Position numbers and translations under genes: made by a program. From Phaeoceros laevis (Eukaryota > Anthocerotophyta > Anthocerotopsida > Notothyladales): DNA of 53,312 nucleotides. The notes beneath the pieces were generated by a model that made no database searches, was not told the origin of the DNA, and saw only the letters and a list, made by a program, of their open reading frames with translations. The stretch covers positions 70,150 to 123,461 of the forward strand of contig JBNGIQ010009260.1 in assembly GCA_049999765.1 (NCBI GenBank). The letters are read 5' to 3'. This document shows, piece after piece, positions 21,151 through 31,161 of the stretch (within the stretch, counting starts at the first letter, position 1; each line of letters begins with the position of its first letter).

Positions 21151-22623
21151 ATGACGTCGTTGGCTGAGATGGTTCAAGATGGTACCACAGAGCTGGTGGG
21201 CAAGCTTCATCTTTTCAGTGAAGATGTGGTCGAGTCGGCATCCCAGCCAGGGCTCTTGGGTTCTGTTGTAAGTTACAGTGGGGACCCTGGATCCGATTCC
21301 GAGGAGGATTACAGTGAGGACGAGCAAGAGGAGGAAGTCGGTGATGCCCCCTCCAATGAGACATGCGCAGAAGTGCTGTGGCTGACCGCAGCCAAATCTG
21401 TTGGGGCCAACGTTGCAGAGCTTCGAGTGGTGGACAGAACATTGACACACAACAACGTCGTCAGTTGGGCATTGTCTCCTTTAGGCCAGATGGGGAAGGT
21501 GGTATATGTCAGTATCCTAATGGAGTTGGAGATGGAAGATGGGACTACAACCCAGCAAGTAGACTCCAAGACCGTCACCAGGGTGAGATCTATTGCAACT
21601 GGAGACGTGGTGGTGAAAGGCCCTTGGGTGGGTAGAGTTGCAAGCCTTGAAGAAAATGTAATTGTAGTGTTCAATGATGGGGCCAAGTGTAAAATCATGG
21701 AAGCAGATCCTGCAAAACTGATGCCAAACCCATCCGTGGATGACGATGAGGAGTTCCCCTACTATCCTGGCCAGAAAGTCCGAGCCAAGTCTGCCAAGAC
21801 CTTTAAGAGAGCAACCTGGTTAAGTGGTAGTTGGAACAGTAACATGCTGGACGCTACCGTGGTAGAAGTGGAGACTGCTGTGGTGGACATCAAATGGATC
21901 TGGAACCAACAAGGTTTCGATGGTATGGGAAACAGCAGAGCACCGGAAGAGGAACAGAAACCCGAGGGCCTCTCTGTTTTGGCTCCCTTCTCTTACGCAG
22001 AGTGGGGCCTGGGGGACAGATGCATACACTCCAATAGTGTTGGTAGAATTGTGAACATCAAAACTAAGGCGGACGTATTGTGGCAAAACGGAGATACGAG
22101 TTACGGAGTTGATTCGTGCGAGCTCATCCACAGTAAGCCACCAAAAGAAAACGATTTCTGGCCAGGGCAATTCGTGAGAGAGCGAATTATCCCCAGCAGA
22201 GCCAAGTACCCCCAAAATGGAGTTGCGAAGAGGGCTCGCCTCTCAGAGGGACGAGACGGAGTTGTGAAGAGAATCAACTCAGAAGCACGTAGTGCTGCTG
22301 TGCTGTGGATGAAGTCAGGGGTCGGCGATGAGGAGGAAGTGGTCGACACTCACAGAATTGATCACAAGCCTGAAGAAGCTGACCAGCTGGGAGACCTTGT
22401 CTTTCGATGTTCACCCAAGAGCGCTAGCGGGGATGGGTCACAGAGCCAGCAGCCATGGGTCGGGTGCATTCTTGCCTTCTCCATAGAGGGGGAAATCGAG
22501 GTCATTTGGCATGATGGGTCTGTGTCCTCTGTGAAACGAAGTGAAGTCAAGGTACAGGCCTATGAAGACTCCGAGGACAGTGACACCGATAGTGAGAGTG
22601 ATTCCGAAAGCGAGAGCGAGTAG
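21151..22623 (+). CDS. PHO2/UBE2O-like N-terminal region protein without E2 domain
   Basis: Single uninterrupted exon, 490 residues. It matches the non-catalytic half of plant PHO2/UBC24 and animal UBE2O in order: an SH3-like start (GLLGSVVSYSGDPGSDSEED), an acidic stretch, VDRTLTHNNVVSW...SPLGQMGKVV, TGDVVVKGPWVGRVASLEEN, EFPYYPGQKVRAKSAKTFK, WLSGSWNSNMLDATVVEVE, further SH3-like repeats (ADVLWQNGDTSYGV, IEVIWHDGSVSSVKRSEV) and an acidic Ser-rich tail, then TAG. Full-length PHO2/UBE2O continues into a coiled coil and a ubiquitin-conjugating core with a catalytic Cys; none is encoded here, and a poly(A) signal follows within 210 bp. The ATG at 21151 is used; an in-frame GTG nine bases upstream is ignored. 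It could bind UBE2O-type substrates without ubiquitinating them. Confidence 0.85.
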   Translation: MTSLAEMVQDGTTELVGKLHLFSEDVVESASQPGLLGSVVSYSGDPGSDSEEDYSEDEQEEEVGDAPSNETCAEVLWLTAAKSVGANVAELRVVDRTLTHNNVVSWALSPLGQMGKVVYVSILMELEMEDGTTTQQVDSKTVTRVRSIATGDVVVKGPWVGRVASLEENVIVVFNDGAKCKIMEADPAKLMPNPSVDDDEEFPYYPGQKVRAKSAKTFKRATWLSGSWNSNMLDATVVEVETAVVDIKWIWNQQGFDGMGNSRAPEEEQKPEGLSVLAPFSYAEWGLGDRCIHSNSVGRIVNIKTKADVLWQNGDTSYGVDSCELIHSKPPKENDFWPGQFVRERIIPSRAKYPQNGVAKRARLSEGRDGVVKRINSEARSAAVLWMKSGVGDEEEVVDTHRIDHKPEEADQLGDLVFRCSPKSASGDGSQSQQPWVGCILAFSIEGEIEVIWHDGSVSSVKRSEVKVQAYEDSEDSDTDSESDSESESE

Positions 22624-22829
22624 GACGATGATTCAGAGGTCCTTCGTGGTGTAAGAGCTGTAGGCAACACTTGCACTTTGGAAAGTAGTTGAAACATCCA
22701 TGAGGCCTAGACTAGTCTATATGTAGTTAGATCAGAGACTACGGTCCAGAGTCTCGAGACTCCAGAGGTGGAGTAACCTTGCCGTGGTTGTAACGGATGT
22801 CATTGAAGCCTCTTTGTTGGCTGTGATGA

Positions 22830-22835
22830 AATAAA
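22830..22835 (+). terminator. Poly(A) signal AATAAA of the PHO2-like gene
   Basis: AATAAA about 205 bases after the stop codon, with GT/TG-rich sequence upstream (GTTGGCTGTGATG). The duplicated F-box-SKP1 unit starts about 40 bases later. Confidence 0.6.
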
Positions 22836-23250
22836 AGTTCAGCATGTCCTGACTCCTGAGTGAGGTGCCCAGTCCGAAACGCACACGAAATCACCAAAAT
22901 TTCAAACACGAGGACCTCACCTTCAAAACACTTCTGGCAAACCGGTAAATCTCGTCCACGCTTGCAAAAAACAAATTTCGGCGATGGTTACTGTTTCACT
23001 ACGCATGCTTGGCAAGCTTGCTTCCTTCCCATTGCGGTCTCGGCGCGCAAGGACAGCGTTAGGGCAACCAATGTTCCCGTACACAGACGCCTGCCTCCTA
23101 AAGCAGGTCTACAGCTACCATCAGCAGCAGCCGCCAGCAGCAGCAGCAGGACGAGCTTCGTAGTTCCTCCGTAGTAGTAGGAATACCTACGCAGTCTTCA
23201 AAGTCACAATCTCCCCTGGCATCATCAGGTTGGAGTGTGTTGCAGGTCCG

Positions 23251-23931
23251 ATGGAGAAGGAGCTGGTGCTGCCAGAGGAGCTGTTGGACAACATCCGATC
23301 CCGGCTTCCGCTTCGGGAGATCTTCCAGAGCAGCCTGGTTTGCAAGTCTTAGAGATGGGCCCAGGTCTGCAAGAGCTCACGTTTCTGTGACCAAGTGTGT
23401 AGCAAGATCCCCAACGTGAATATCAAGAGCCTGGCCAAGGTTATCGAGTATTGCAAGTACCATGGGGAAGCTGATAGATTGAGCGGCGGGAAGGCGGAGG
23501 ATGAAATCAAGACCTGGGACCAAGACTTTGTGAAGGTGGACCGAGCCACACTCATCGACCTCATGAACGTAAGTTGGTTTCCTTGTTTGCTGTTGACGCA
23601 GTCCATGGTTTTATTCTGTCCCTTGTCACCTGAAGTGTTTTTGTGGCGTGGACAGCCGCTTGCCAGAATGATGTGTTTACATCATGGTTGTTTTGGTTCC
23701 GTGGACTTAGGCATTTCTTTGTCTTTGTCTGTCGGGGCATGAGTGCAGGCGGCACACCACCTCAACATTAAGAGTCTGCTGGATTTGACCTGCCAATATG
23801 TGGCGGACATGATCGTTGAGAAGGGTATGTCCGTGGAGGAGATTCGCCAGTTTCTCAACATCGAGAACGATTTCACCCCGGAAGAGGAGGAGAGAGTCAG
23901 GCAGGAATTTCAGTGGGCATTCGCCTACTAG
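23251..23931 (+). pseudogene. F-box-SKP1 fusion gene, copy 1, stop codon in F-box
   Basis: Exons 23251-23568 and 23749-23931 join in phase. The start is the same as in copy 2 ([20 protein letters not shown]). A 6-base insertion TCTTAG after VCKS-encoding sequence puts an in-frame TAG at 23350 (codon 34), inside the F-box. The SKP1 part is otherwise well kept: [76 protein letters not shown] and AY-stop. Four codons (KLAL) present in copy 2 are missing. A protein starting after the stop would be a SKP1 lacking its N-terminal strands. The gene is either dead or makes only a truncated SKP1-like protein. Confidence 0.8.
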
Positions 23932-24889
23932 GCGAATCGTCCGGTGGACGAGAGCTTGCACCGGCCGCACCTGGTTGTGGCGCGAAATTTTTGTTAGTGC
24001 TCTTGGGGTTCATACCCTGTCGGAACATTAAACTCGGATATTCTATGGATGCCCGGTGGATTGGGAATCTTGTTTTGAGCAGCCAGCTTTTTTACAGGAG
24101 GCTCCAACCGGGGACTTACATTTCAACCGGGGGCTTACATTCTTGAGTACTGCCTGGCAATGTGCAGGCTCGCTTGAAGTCACTATGATAGTTGTTGTCG
24201 ATTTTGTCTCGTGAAGTGGTGAACAATCTCTTTGTGTTGTTTCTTTGCCCTCGAAAGCAATGAAAATTTTTGTGCCAGCATTGCATTTGGCTTGCTTTCA
24301 AAGAATCATCGAAACACTGTCTAGAATGGTCAATTCGTGAATATCAGGTTCCTCTATTGTGTAAAAGTAGTACAGGCAGCTGTAATTACGCATGGCTACC
24401 ATTCAGATGTCTTTGTTAAAAACATCCTTTTGGTATGTATGGAAAGTCCCAAAGCATTACTGACTCAAGAAATGTATTTGAATGTTTGCTGCAGCCAGAT
24501 TCTGTGTCATGGACTGTGATGATTGTTGCGTCATGGACTGTGATGATTGTTGCACAGCAGGGTCAACTAAAGATGGCCTTGCAGCTGAGGGCAAATAAGG
24601 GATGAAGTCATGAAATCAGAACGCTTGACTTATAAGACTGTGCTCCAAGCATGTGTCATGTTCAGAGTGATGCAAGAGCTTGAGGAGAAATCTTCATGGT
24701 TGTCTTCAAGCATGTAGTATGCCAGCTGAAAAGGAAGATGCTGCAGTGGTCCAGGATAGAAAGTGAAGACTTTGCACAAGGGGAAGGCAATACATACTAG
24801 CATTATTTGTTGGGAAGGGTATCAATCACGTGCTTTTGCAGTGGGTAGCAAGTGAAGACTTTGCACAAGGGGAAGGCAATACATAGCAA

Positions 24890-24899
24890 NNNNNNNNNN
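24890..24899. other. Assembly gap (10 N) between identical flanks
   Basis: The bases before the gap (24843-24889) and after it (24900-24945) are the same sequence, GGGTAGCAAGTGAAGACTTT onward to ACATAGCAA. A third related copy starts near 24762. The gap may hide more tandem copies or be an artefact. Confidence 0.95.
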
Positions 24900-25993
24900 G
24901 GGTAGCAAGTGAAGACTTTGCACAAGGGGAAGGCAATACATAGCAAAATTAGTTGGGAAGGGTATCAATCACATGCTAATGCTTTTGTCGCGCTAACACC
25001 CGTTTAATCTATATAGCAAGTGTGGTCCCGCCAGTTGTTAACGCACTGAATGTGTTCTACGAATTGTCGCATCATGATGAACGCAACTGTCATAGCTTTA
25101 CATTGATCACTATGGACCAGAAAAGGCTTTGTAGCTGTAGGAAAAGATGTTGATAGAACAAACAAGCGTACCTTTGTCACTGCAATCCAAGCTTGTGAAA
25201 TGCAAGCTTGCAGAGAAGGGAGCCACACAGAGAAGGGAGCCACACAGAGTAGGTGATGAGAGATTTACCAAAACGAGGTATCATGAGAAGGGGACCCACA
25301 CCCTAACCGCAGAGTTTCTGCTCGCGGCCATACCCTCCCGAGTCCATACTGTCCCAACTAAGGTGACATGTAAAATAAAAAAGGTGACACGTAAACTAAA
25401 TAAAATAAACTGGTGTTCCCAAAATCGTTCGAGGTTTCCAATTTTAGCTAGTCTAAGAGCTCCATTATATCTGCGAACGGTGAACAGGGGAAACCTAGTG
25501 AGGCCATTCAACTGTACCATAAGATGCGTGGATCAAAGTTTGGAGCCCAATGGTCACATTTTTGTCGCTGCCCTGCAAGCTTGTGCAAGAGCGAAAGATG
25601 TGGAATCTGGCAGGCAGCTGCACGCTGATGTGTTGGACAGTGGCATTCAGCCCGACTCCTTTGTTAGCACCAGCCTAGTGGACATGTATGCAAGCCAAAA
25701 AAAAAGAATGGGGAGGATGAAGAGGCTTTGCACCCGTGCAAAGTGATGTAGCTGGAAGGTGCGAGTGCATACGATATCACAGTTGTGTATGCCCTGCAAG
25801 AATTTGCCAACAGAGGAGGCTTTGGGTTGGTGGAGTGGATTCATCATACTCTCTGGTTTCAACCGGACATGGTCTATCCCCTTTTTTGGAAAGCAATCTC
25901 ATTAGTGCGTATGGGAGATGTGCCAGGATGAAGAATGCTTAAGCTGTGATTCATGGATTACCCCACCCTGATTTGGTCTTGTGGAATGCAATA

Positions 25994-26045
25994 CTTTCAA
26001 TCCATTCCCGACAAGTACAATCTCCTTGTCGGAATAGATTGAAAG
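25994..26045. repeat. Imperfect inverted repeat inside PPR debris
   Basis: CTTTCAATCCATTCCCGACA and the reverse complement of CTTGTCGGAATAGATTGAAA face each other across about 8 bases, with one mismatch and one indel. The corresponding place in unit 2 (near 30450-30485) has only the first arm. Confidence 0.75.
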
Positions 26046-26311
26046 TAGTGCATTAGTAAGGCAACCCTGCAACACCTAAAGAAAAAGCAGCTGGCTCATG
26101 TTAAGCCAAATGGTGTGACATTCCTTTCTCTTCTCTCTGCATGCACGGTGCCTTGGTGTATGAAGGTGTTCTATTCTTCGAGTCCATGATAAAGTTCCAG
26201 AGATTGAGCATTATGTCAGTATGCTAAACCTCTTGGGACGTGCACGATGCTTCAGCAGGATAGAAGACTTAGAGTGTACAGTACACAGTGTATGGCCTAT
26301 GGCACTAGGGG

Positions 26312-26752
26312 TGTCGCGGTAGAACCTAGCTGGTAGTTATCAATTGGTAAATACTAGTTTAAAACAGTTTTTACTAGGCCTCTCGAAAATCAAAGTAACC
26401 ACTAGGTAATTATCAATTGGTGTAAACAGATTGGGTAAATACCATGTTTTAAACATATTATATTTATTAAAAAATTATTTTAAATATAGATTAATCTGTA
26501 ATATATCCCGAATGTAAATCTGGATGCATAAATCTGGATGCATAGGACATGTCTCAATGTCTACATATGAACACAAGGGAACCCAAATAAATATCTAAGT
26601 CTTCTAGTCTTCTAGAGTTCTCCTTTGTTTCATTTTAGGTTTGGAATATTAAGCCTTCAAAAGTTTATCTTTGATTATCTCTCTAATATATTGTCATGTG
26701 ATTGTAACATATCAAATCTATTGATTTTCATAATTTTTTCTGGATGCTTCTA
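26312..26752. mobile_element. AT-rich insertion of about 440 bp, unclassified
   Basis: Present at the end of unit 1 and absent at the matching place of unit 2 (30745), where flanking sequences meet directly. It starts TAGGGGTGTCGCGG, which resembles hAT-type ends, and CTAG occurs at both edges. A matching terminal inverted repeat was not found, so the class stays open. It contains no gene. Confidence 0.5.
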
Positions 26753-27369
26753 GTATGCAGCTTGATCTGGCCGTTAGGTTGTGTTTATTATTAAGTGCAT
26801 GTCAGGACGCAGAAGCACGGTAAGGTAGTGCTTGGCAAACAGGACAGATTGCCAGATTTTACGTTCAGCACTTGCACCTGACATCATCCCGCGGTGATTC
26901 CAGGATAGCTTGAATAACGGTGAAACAGAGTGCCGTAACCCGAACTAAAGTCCGAAAAAAGTCCAAAGCGCACACGAAATCACCAAAATTTCAAACACGA
27001 GGACGTCACCTTCGAAACCCTTCCGGCAAACCGGTAAATCTCGTTCATGCTTGCAAACACCAAATTTTGGCGATGGTGTCTGTATTACCAAGCATGCCTG
27101 GCAAGCTTGCTTCCTTCCCATTGCCGTCTCGGCCCGTTGAAGGGACCGCGTTAGGCCAACCATTGTTCCCGTACACAGACGCCTGCTTCTTAAAGCAGGT
27201 CAGGCTAGCATGTCTACAGCTACCATCAGCAGTAAACGCCAGCAGCAGCAGCAGCAGGAGGACGAGCTCCGAATTTTCTCCTCCGTAGTAGGAATACCTA
27301 CGCTGCCTTCAAAGTCACAACCTCCCCTGGCATCATCAGGTGGGTTGGTTGGAGTGTTTTGCAGGTCCG

Positions 27370-28059
27370 ATGGAGAAGGAGCTGGTGCTGCCAGAGGAGC
27401 TGTTGGACGACATCCGATCCCGGCTTCCGCTTCGGGAGATCTTCCAGACCAGCCTGGTTTGCAAGAGATGGGCCCAGGTCTGCAAGAGCTCACACTTCTG
27501 TGACCAAGTGTGTAGCAAGCTTGCTCTTAAGATCCCCAACGTGAATAGCAAGAGCCTGGCCAAGGTTATCGAGTATTGCAAGTACCATGGGGAAGCTGAT
27601 AGATTGAGCGGCGACAAGGCGGAGGATGAAATCAAGACCTGGGACCAAGACTTTGTGAAGGTGGACCGAGCCACACTCTTCGACCTCATCCTCGTGAGTT
27701 CGTTTCCTTGTTTGCCGTTGACGCAGTCCATGGTTTTTATTCTGTCTCTTGTCACCTTAGGGGTTTTTGTGGCGTGGACAGCCGCTTGGCCGCAATTGAA
27801 GCTTCACAGAACGATGTGTTTACATCATGGTGGTTTTTTTTCCGTGGACTTATTCATTTCTTTGTCTTTGTCTGTCGGGGCATGAGTGCAGGTGGCACAC
27901 CACCTCAACATTAAGAGTCTGGCGGTTTTGACATGCCAATCTGCGGCGGACATGATCAAGGGTAAGTCCACGGAGGAGATGCGCCAGATTTTGAACATCA
28001 AGAATGATTTTACCCCGGAGGAGGAGGAGGAAGTCCGGCGGGAGTATCGGTGGGCATGA
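27370..28059 (+). CDS. F-box-SKP1 fusion protein, copy 2 (intact)
   Basis: Two exons, 27370-27693 and 27892-28059, join in phase to 163 residues. Residues 5-48 are an F-box: [20 protein letters not shown], then [16 protein letters not shown]. From about residue 56 the text is SKP1: [72 protein letters not shown] and A-stop. The first about 45 residues of normal SKP1, including the start of the BTB/POZ fold that helps contact CUL1, are replaced by the F-box. SKP1's F-box-binding C-terminus is retained apart from the last two residues (WAFE ends as WA). In SCF ubiquitin ligases these are separate partners. The start ATG is preceded by GCAGGTCCG and a Gln-rich short frame at 27210, probably leader. 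Confidence 0.82.
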
Positions 28060-28676
28060 ATTCAGTGCCTCTGCTGATTCGTGGTGGTATCGGAATGGCA
28101 TGCTTTTAGTCTCTTGTTGCTTCTATCAAGGCCCTGGACGAGAGCTTGCACCGGCAGCACCTCGTTGTGGCACGAAATTTTTGTTACTGCTCTAGGTGCC
28201 AGTATGTGGTTCATACCCGGTCGGAACTTTAAACTCGGATATTCTATGGATGCCCCGTCGGTTGGGTATCTTGTTTTGAGCAGCCAGCTTTTATACAGTG
28301 GCTGTAGCACCTTCTTAAAGGAGGCTCCAACTCTCGTTAGACTGACTTAGGGAGGATATGGCTTACATACTTGCTTACTACCTAGCAATGTGCAGGCTTG
28401 AAATCATCATGATAGCTATTGTAGGTTTTGTCTCATGAAGTGATGAACAATCTCTTTGTTTTGATTCTTTGCCCTCCAAGTAGGCAATGAAAATTTTTGT
28501 GCGAGCATTTGGCTTGCTTGCAGAGAATGATCGAAACATCGTCCGGAATGGACAACTCACGAAGATAAGGACTCTCTATTGTGTAAAAGTAGTACGGGCA
28601 GATGCAATTACGGATGGCTACCATTCAGATGTCATCGTTAGAAACACCCTTGCGTGGAAAGTGCCGAAGCATTACT

Positions 28677-28744
28677 CACTCGAGAAATGAAGTCACTCGA
28701 GAAATAAAGTCACTCGAGAAATGAAGTCACTCAAGAAATGAAGT
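28677..28744. repeat. 17-bp tandem repeat, 4 copies
   Basis: Units of CACTCGAGAAATGAAGT with single changes. Unit 1 of the segmental duplication lacks the array, so it arose after the duplication or was lost from the other copy. Confidence 0.85.
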
Positions 28745-28926
28745 CTATCTGATTGTTTTGCTGCAGCGAGATTCTGTGTCTTGGACTGTGATGATTGCTG
28801 CATATATTGCACATGGACTGTAATGATTGCTGCGTAAGTTGCACAGGGTCAACCAAAGGTGGCCTTGCAGCTGTATGGGCAAATGAGGGATGAAGGTATG
28901 AAATCAAAACGCATGACTTAAGCGAG

Positions 28927-29070
28927 TGTGCTCTAAGCATGTGGCATGTTCGGAGTGATGCAAGAGCGTGTGGAGAAAACTTTGTGGCTGTCGTCAATTG
29001 TGCTCTAAGCATGTGGCATGTTCGGATTGATGCAAGAGCGTGTGGAGAAAGCTTTGTGGCTGTCTTCAAG
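28927..29070. repeat. 72-bp direct duplication
   Basis: TGTGCTCTAAGCATGTGGCA starts both copies (28927 and 28999); each ends with GCTTTGTGGCTGTC or close to it. It lies in PPR debris. Confidence 0.8.
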
Positions 29071-29639
29071 CATGTAGTACGCAAGCTGAGAAGGAAGATG
29101 TTGCAGTGGTAGAAAGTGAAGGCTTTGCACAAGGGGAAGGCAATACATAGCAATATTTGTTGGGAAGGGTACAAGTCACATGCTTTGTAGCTAACATCCT
29201 GTTTAACTTGTATAGCAAGTGTGGGACCATTGTTGACACACTGAATGTGTTCTATGGATTGTCGCATCATGATGTTGTGTCATTGAATGCAACAATAATA
29301 GCTTTACATTGAGCACGATGAACAAGAAAAGGCTTTGCGGCTGTGCGAAAAGATGTTGATGGAAGGCGTAAGTCCAAACAAGCGTACCTTTGTCAGTGCA
29401 ATCCAAGCTTGTGGAATACTTGCAGAGAAGGAAGCCAGACACAGCACGTGTTGAATATCTGTGGAAGAATGTGTGTCCTTGCACATCCGCAGGGTTTTCG
29501 TTACCAGGAGAGGTGTGCCATCTGGAGTGTTCAAGAGACCAAACGCCAGCTTGGTATGTGGTACATGGTCCCCTTCCTCCTCCAAACGTTCATTTGTAAT
29601 CAGAACCTTGGATGAGATGTCACCCTTTGTGCCCCTACT

Positions 29640-30488
29640 ACAAATGTATGCACTTGCTTCTTAAGCTCAATGCCTGCCACTGCAGGTTGATTTTCCTCAA
29701 CCTTTCGATTCTCTCTACATCCACCCACCTATCTGTAAATGTGGTGTCTATTAAGCTGAATGCCTCTCTGAATACCAGAATCATCTCTTCAAAAGAGGCT
29801 GTAGCCTTACTGTTTCTACCATATCCGTTTCTCATGGCAAATGTATGCACTTGCTTCTTAACCTCAATGCCTGCCACTGCAGGTTGATTTTCCTCAACCT
29901 TTCGATTCTCTCTCCATCCACCCACCTATCTGTAAATGTGGTGTCTATTAAGCTGAATGCCTCTCTGAATACCAGAATCATCTCTTCAAAAGAGGCTGTA
30001 GCCTTACTGTTACTACCATATCCGTTTCTCATGGCATTCCATGTTGCCGCATCCCTTGTGGACAGATTGTCAAACACTTTGCGTGTATCTTCCAACTGGC
30101 TACATTTTGCATACACATTTACGAGACAAGCGCCCATGCCTACATCACCTTCAAGTTATCCTCTTTCCACAATCCCTGAATGCAGCTGCCTGCCCTGCTG
30201 TAGAGCACCAGCACTTGTACAAGCTTTGAGGAGGCAAGCATACGTAACCCTGCCTGCTAAAGCCATAATTTCCATAACTCCACTCCAAACTTGCGGTGAG
30301 GTGTTGCTGGCAATTTGAAGTCGTCTACCCTGTGAGCCAACAGCACCTACAACCTGCACCAGCCATGGGTCTGAGATTTGCACATCGACACATTTTGTGA
30401 TAAGCTGTGTTCGATGGATTACCCCAGCCTTTGGTGTTATGGAATGCAATACTTTCGATCTATTCCCGACAAGGAGACTGTAAGGCAA
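29640..30488 (-). pseudogene. Inverted PPR fragment inside plus-strand PPR debris
   Basis: Minus-strand frames read LLKACTSAGALQQGRQLHSG, then MGACLVNVYAKCSQLEDTRK, VFDNLSTRDAATWNAM and NGYGSNSKATASFEEMI, which are canonical PPR repeats of a PLS protein. The fragment interrupts the plus-strand PPR relic, which resumes at about 30407, and has no counterpart in unit 1. Stops and the 197-bp duplication inside it show that it is not functional. Confidence 0.75.
29641..30034. repeat. 197-bp tandem duplication
   Basis: CAAATGTATGCACTTGCTTC begins both copies (29641 and 29838); only a handful of differences over 197 bases. It lies within the inverted PPR fragment and duplicates two repeats' worth of it. 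Confidence 0.9.
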
Positions 30489-31161
30489 CCCTGCAATACT
30501 TGAAAAGGAAAAAGCAGCTGGCTCATGTTAAGCCGAATGGCGTGACATTCCTTTCTCTTCTCTGTGCATGCAGTCACGGTGGCTTAGTGTATGAAGGTGT
30601 TATGTACTTCGAGTCCATGAGTAAGGTTATGGCATCTGTCCAGAGATTGAGCATTATGTCAGTATGGTAAACTGGTAAACCTCTTGGGGCGTGCGGGATG
30701 CTTCAGCAGGATAGAAGACTTACTGTGTACAATGCTTATGCACTGCTAGTATGCAGCCTGATCTGGCCGTTCGGTTGTGTTTATTAAGTGCATTTCAGGA
30801 CTCAGAAGCACGGTAAGGTGGTGCTTGGTAAACAGGCCAGATGACCAGATTTGACGTTCAGCACTTACCTGACATCATCCCGCGGTGATTCCAGGATAAT
30901 AAGGGTGAAACGGTGAAACAGAGTGCCGTAATCCGAAAGAACGGTTACCACCAGCTGCCAGGGTTAAGCAGACCCTTTTGGCGCCAATCTCGCAAGTTCA
31001 AAACCTCACGTACTTGCAAGAGCATTTGCCGCTCTCCAGGGTCCAGACTGCTTTGCCTCTGTCGTGTCGACGTCTACTGTAGCCACCAGGCAGAGCTTTG
31101 CGTCTTCTGTTGCGGAGTGTTCAGTCGAGTAGTCCTTTCCTTCGCAGGTGGTTTTTTTACA

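Larger units (their letters stand above)
24340..26230 (+). pseudogene. PPR (PLS-class) pseudogene debris, unit 1
   Basis: Scattered plus-strand fragments of pentatricopeptide repeats in several frames: THGYHSDVFVKN near 24400, CARAKDVESGRQLHADVLDS and FVSTSLVDMYAS at 25580-25690, then text near 25950-26050 corresponding to LVLWNAILSIHSR, and KPNGVTFLSLL near 26120. Stops and frameshifts separate them, and no start, transit peptide or E/DYW end is seen. PPR proteins bind organelle RNA; this copy cannot. Confidence 0.75.
22868..26943 (+). repeat. Tandem segmental duplication, unit 1
   Basis: First of two units of about 4 kb; the second is 26947-30938. Unit starts match (CACGAAATCACCAAAATTTC at 22883 and 26974), and so do the F-box-SKP1 genes, the PPR debris and the unit ends (CATCCCGCGGTGATTCCAGG near 26887 and 30880). 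The last 190 bases of the unit therefore occur twice. Differences include a 440-bp AT-rich insertion at the end of unit 1 and an inverted PPR insertion in unit 2. Confidence 0.85.
28560..30680 (+). pseudogene. PPR pseudogene debris, unit 2
   Basis: Counterpart of the unit 1 debris: TDGYHSDVIVRN near 28620, KCGTIVDTLNVFYGLSHHDV near 29220, KRTFVSAIQACGIL-like text around 29370, then after an inverted insertion PLVLWNAILSIYSRQGD and HVKPNGVTFLSLLCACSHGG at 30420-30590. Several frames and stops are involved, so it is not a functional gene. Confidence 0.75.
26947..30938 (+). repeat. Tandem segmental duplication, unit 2
   Basis: Second unit, described with unit 1. Its end (30748-30938, from GTATGCAGCCTGATCTGGCC) is a copy of the end of unit 1 (26754-26943) and lies directly upstream of the AT-hook protein gene. 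Confidence 0.85.

Noticed and set aside
21309-21698. Minus-strand ORF of 129 codons
   Set aside because: Antisense shadow of the PHO2-like coding exon, without motifs of its own.
27210-27503. Gln-rich ORF starting MSTATISSKRQQQ as the N-terminus of the F-box-SKP1 protein
   Set aside because: It is in another frame; joining it would need a 25-base intron. It is more likely leader sequence.
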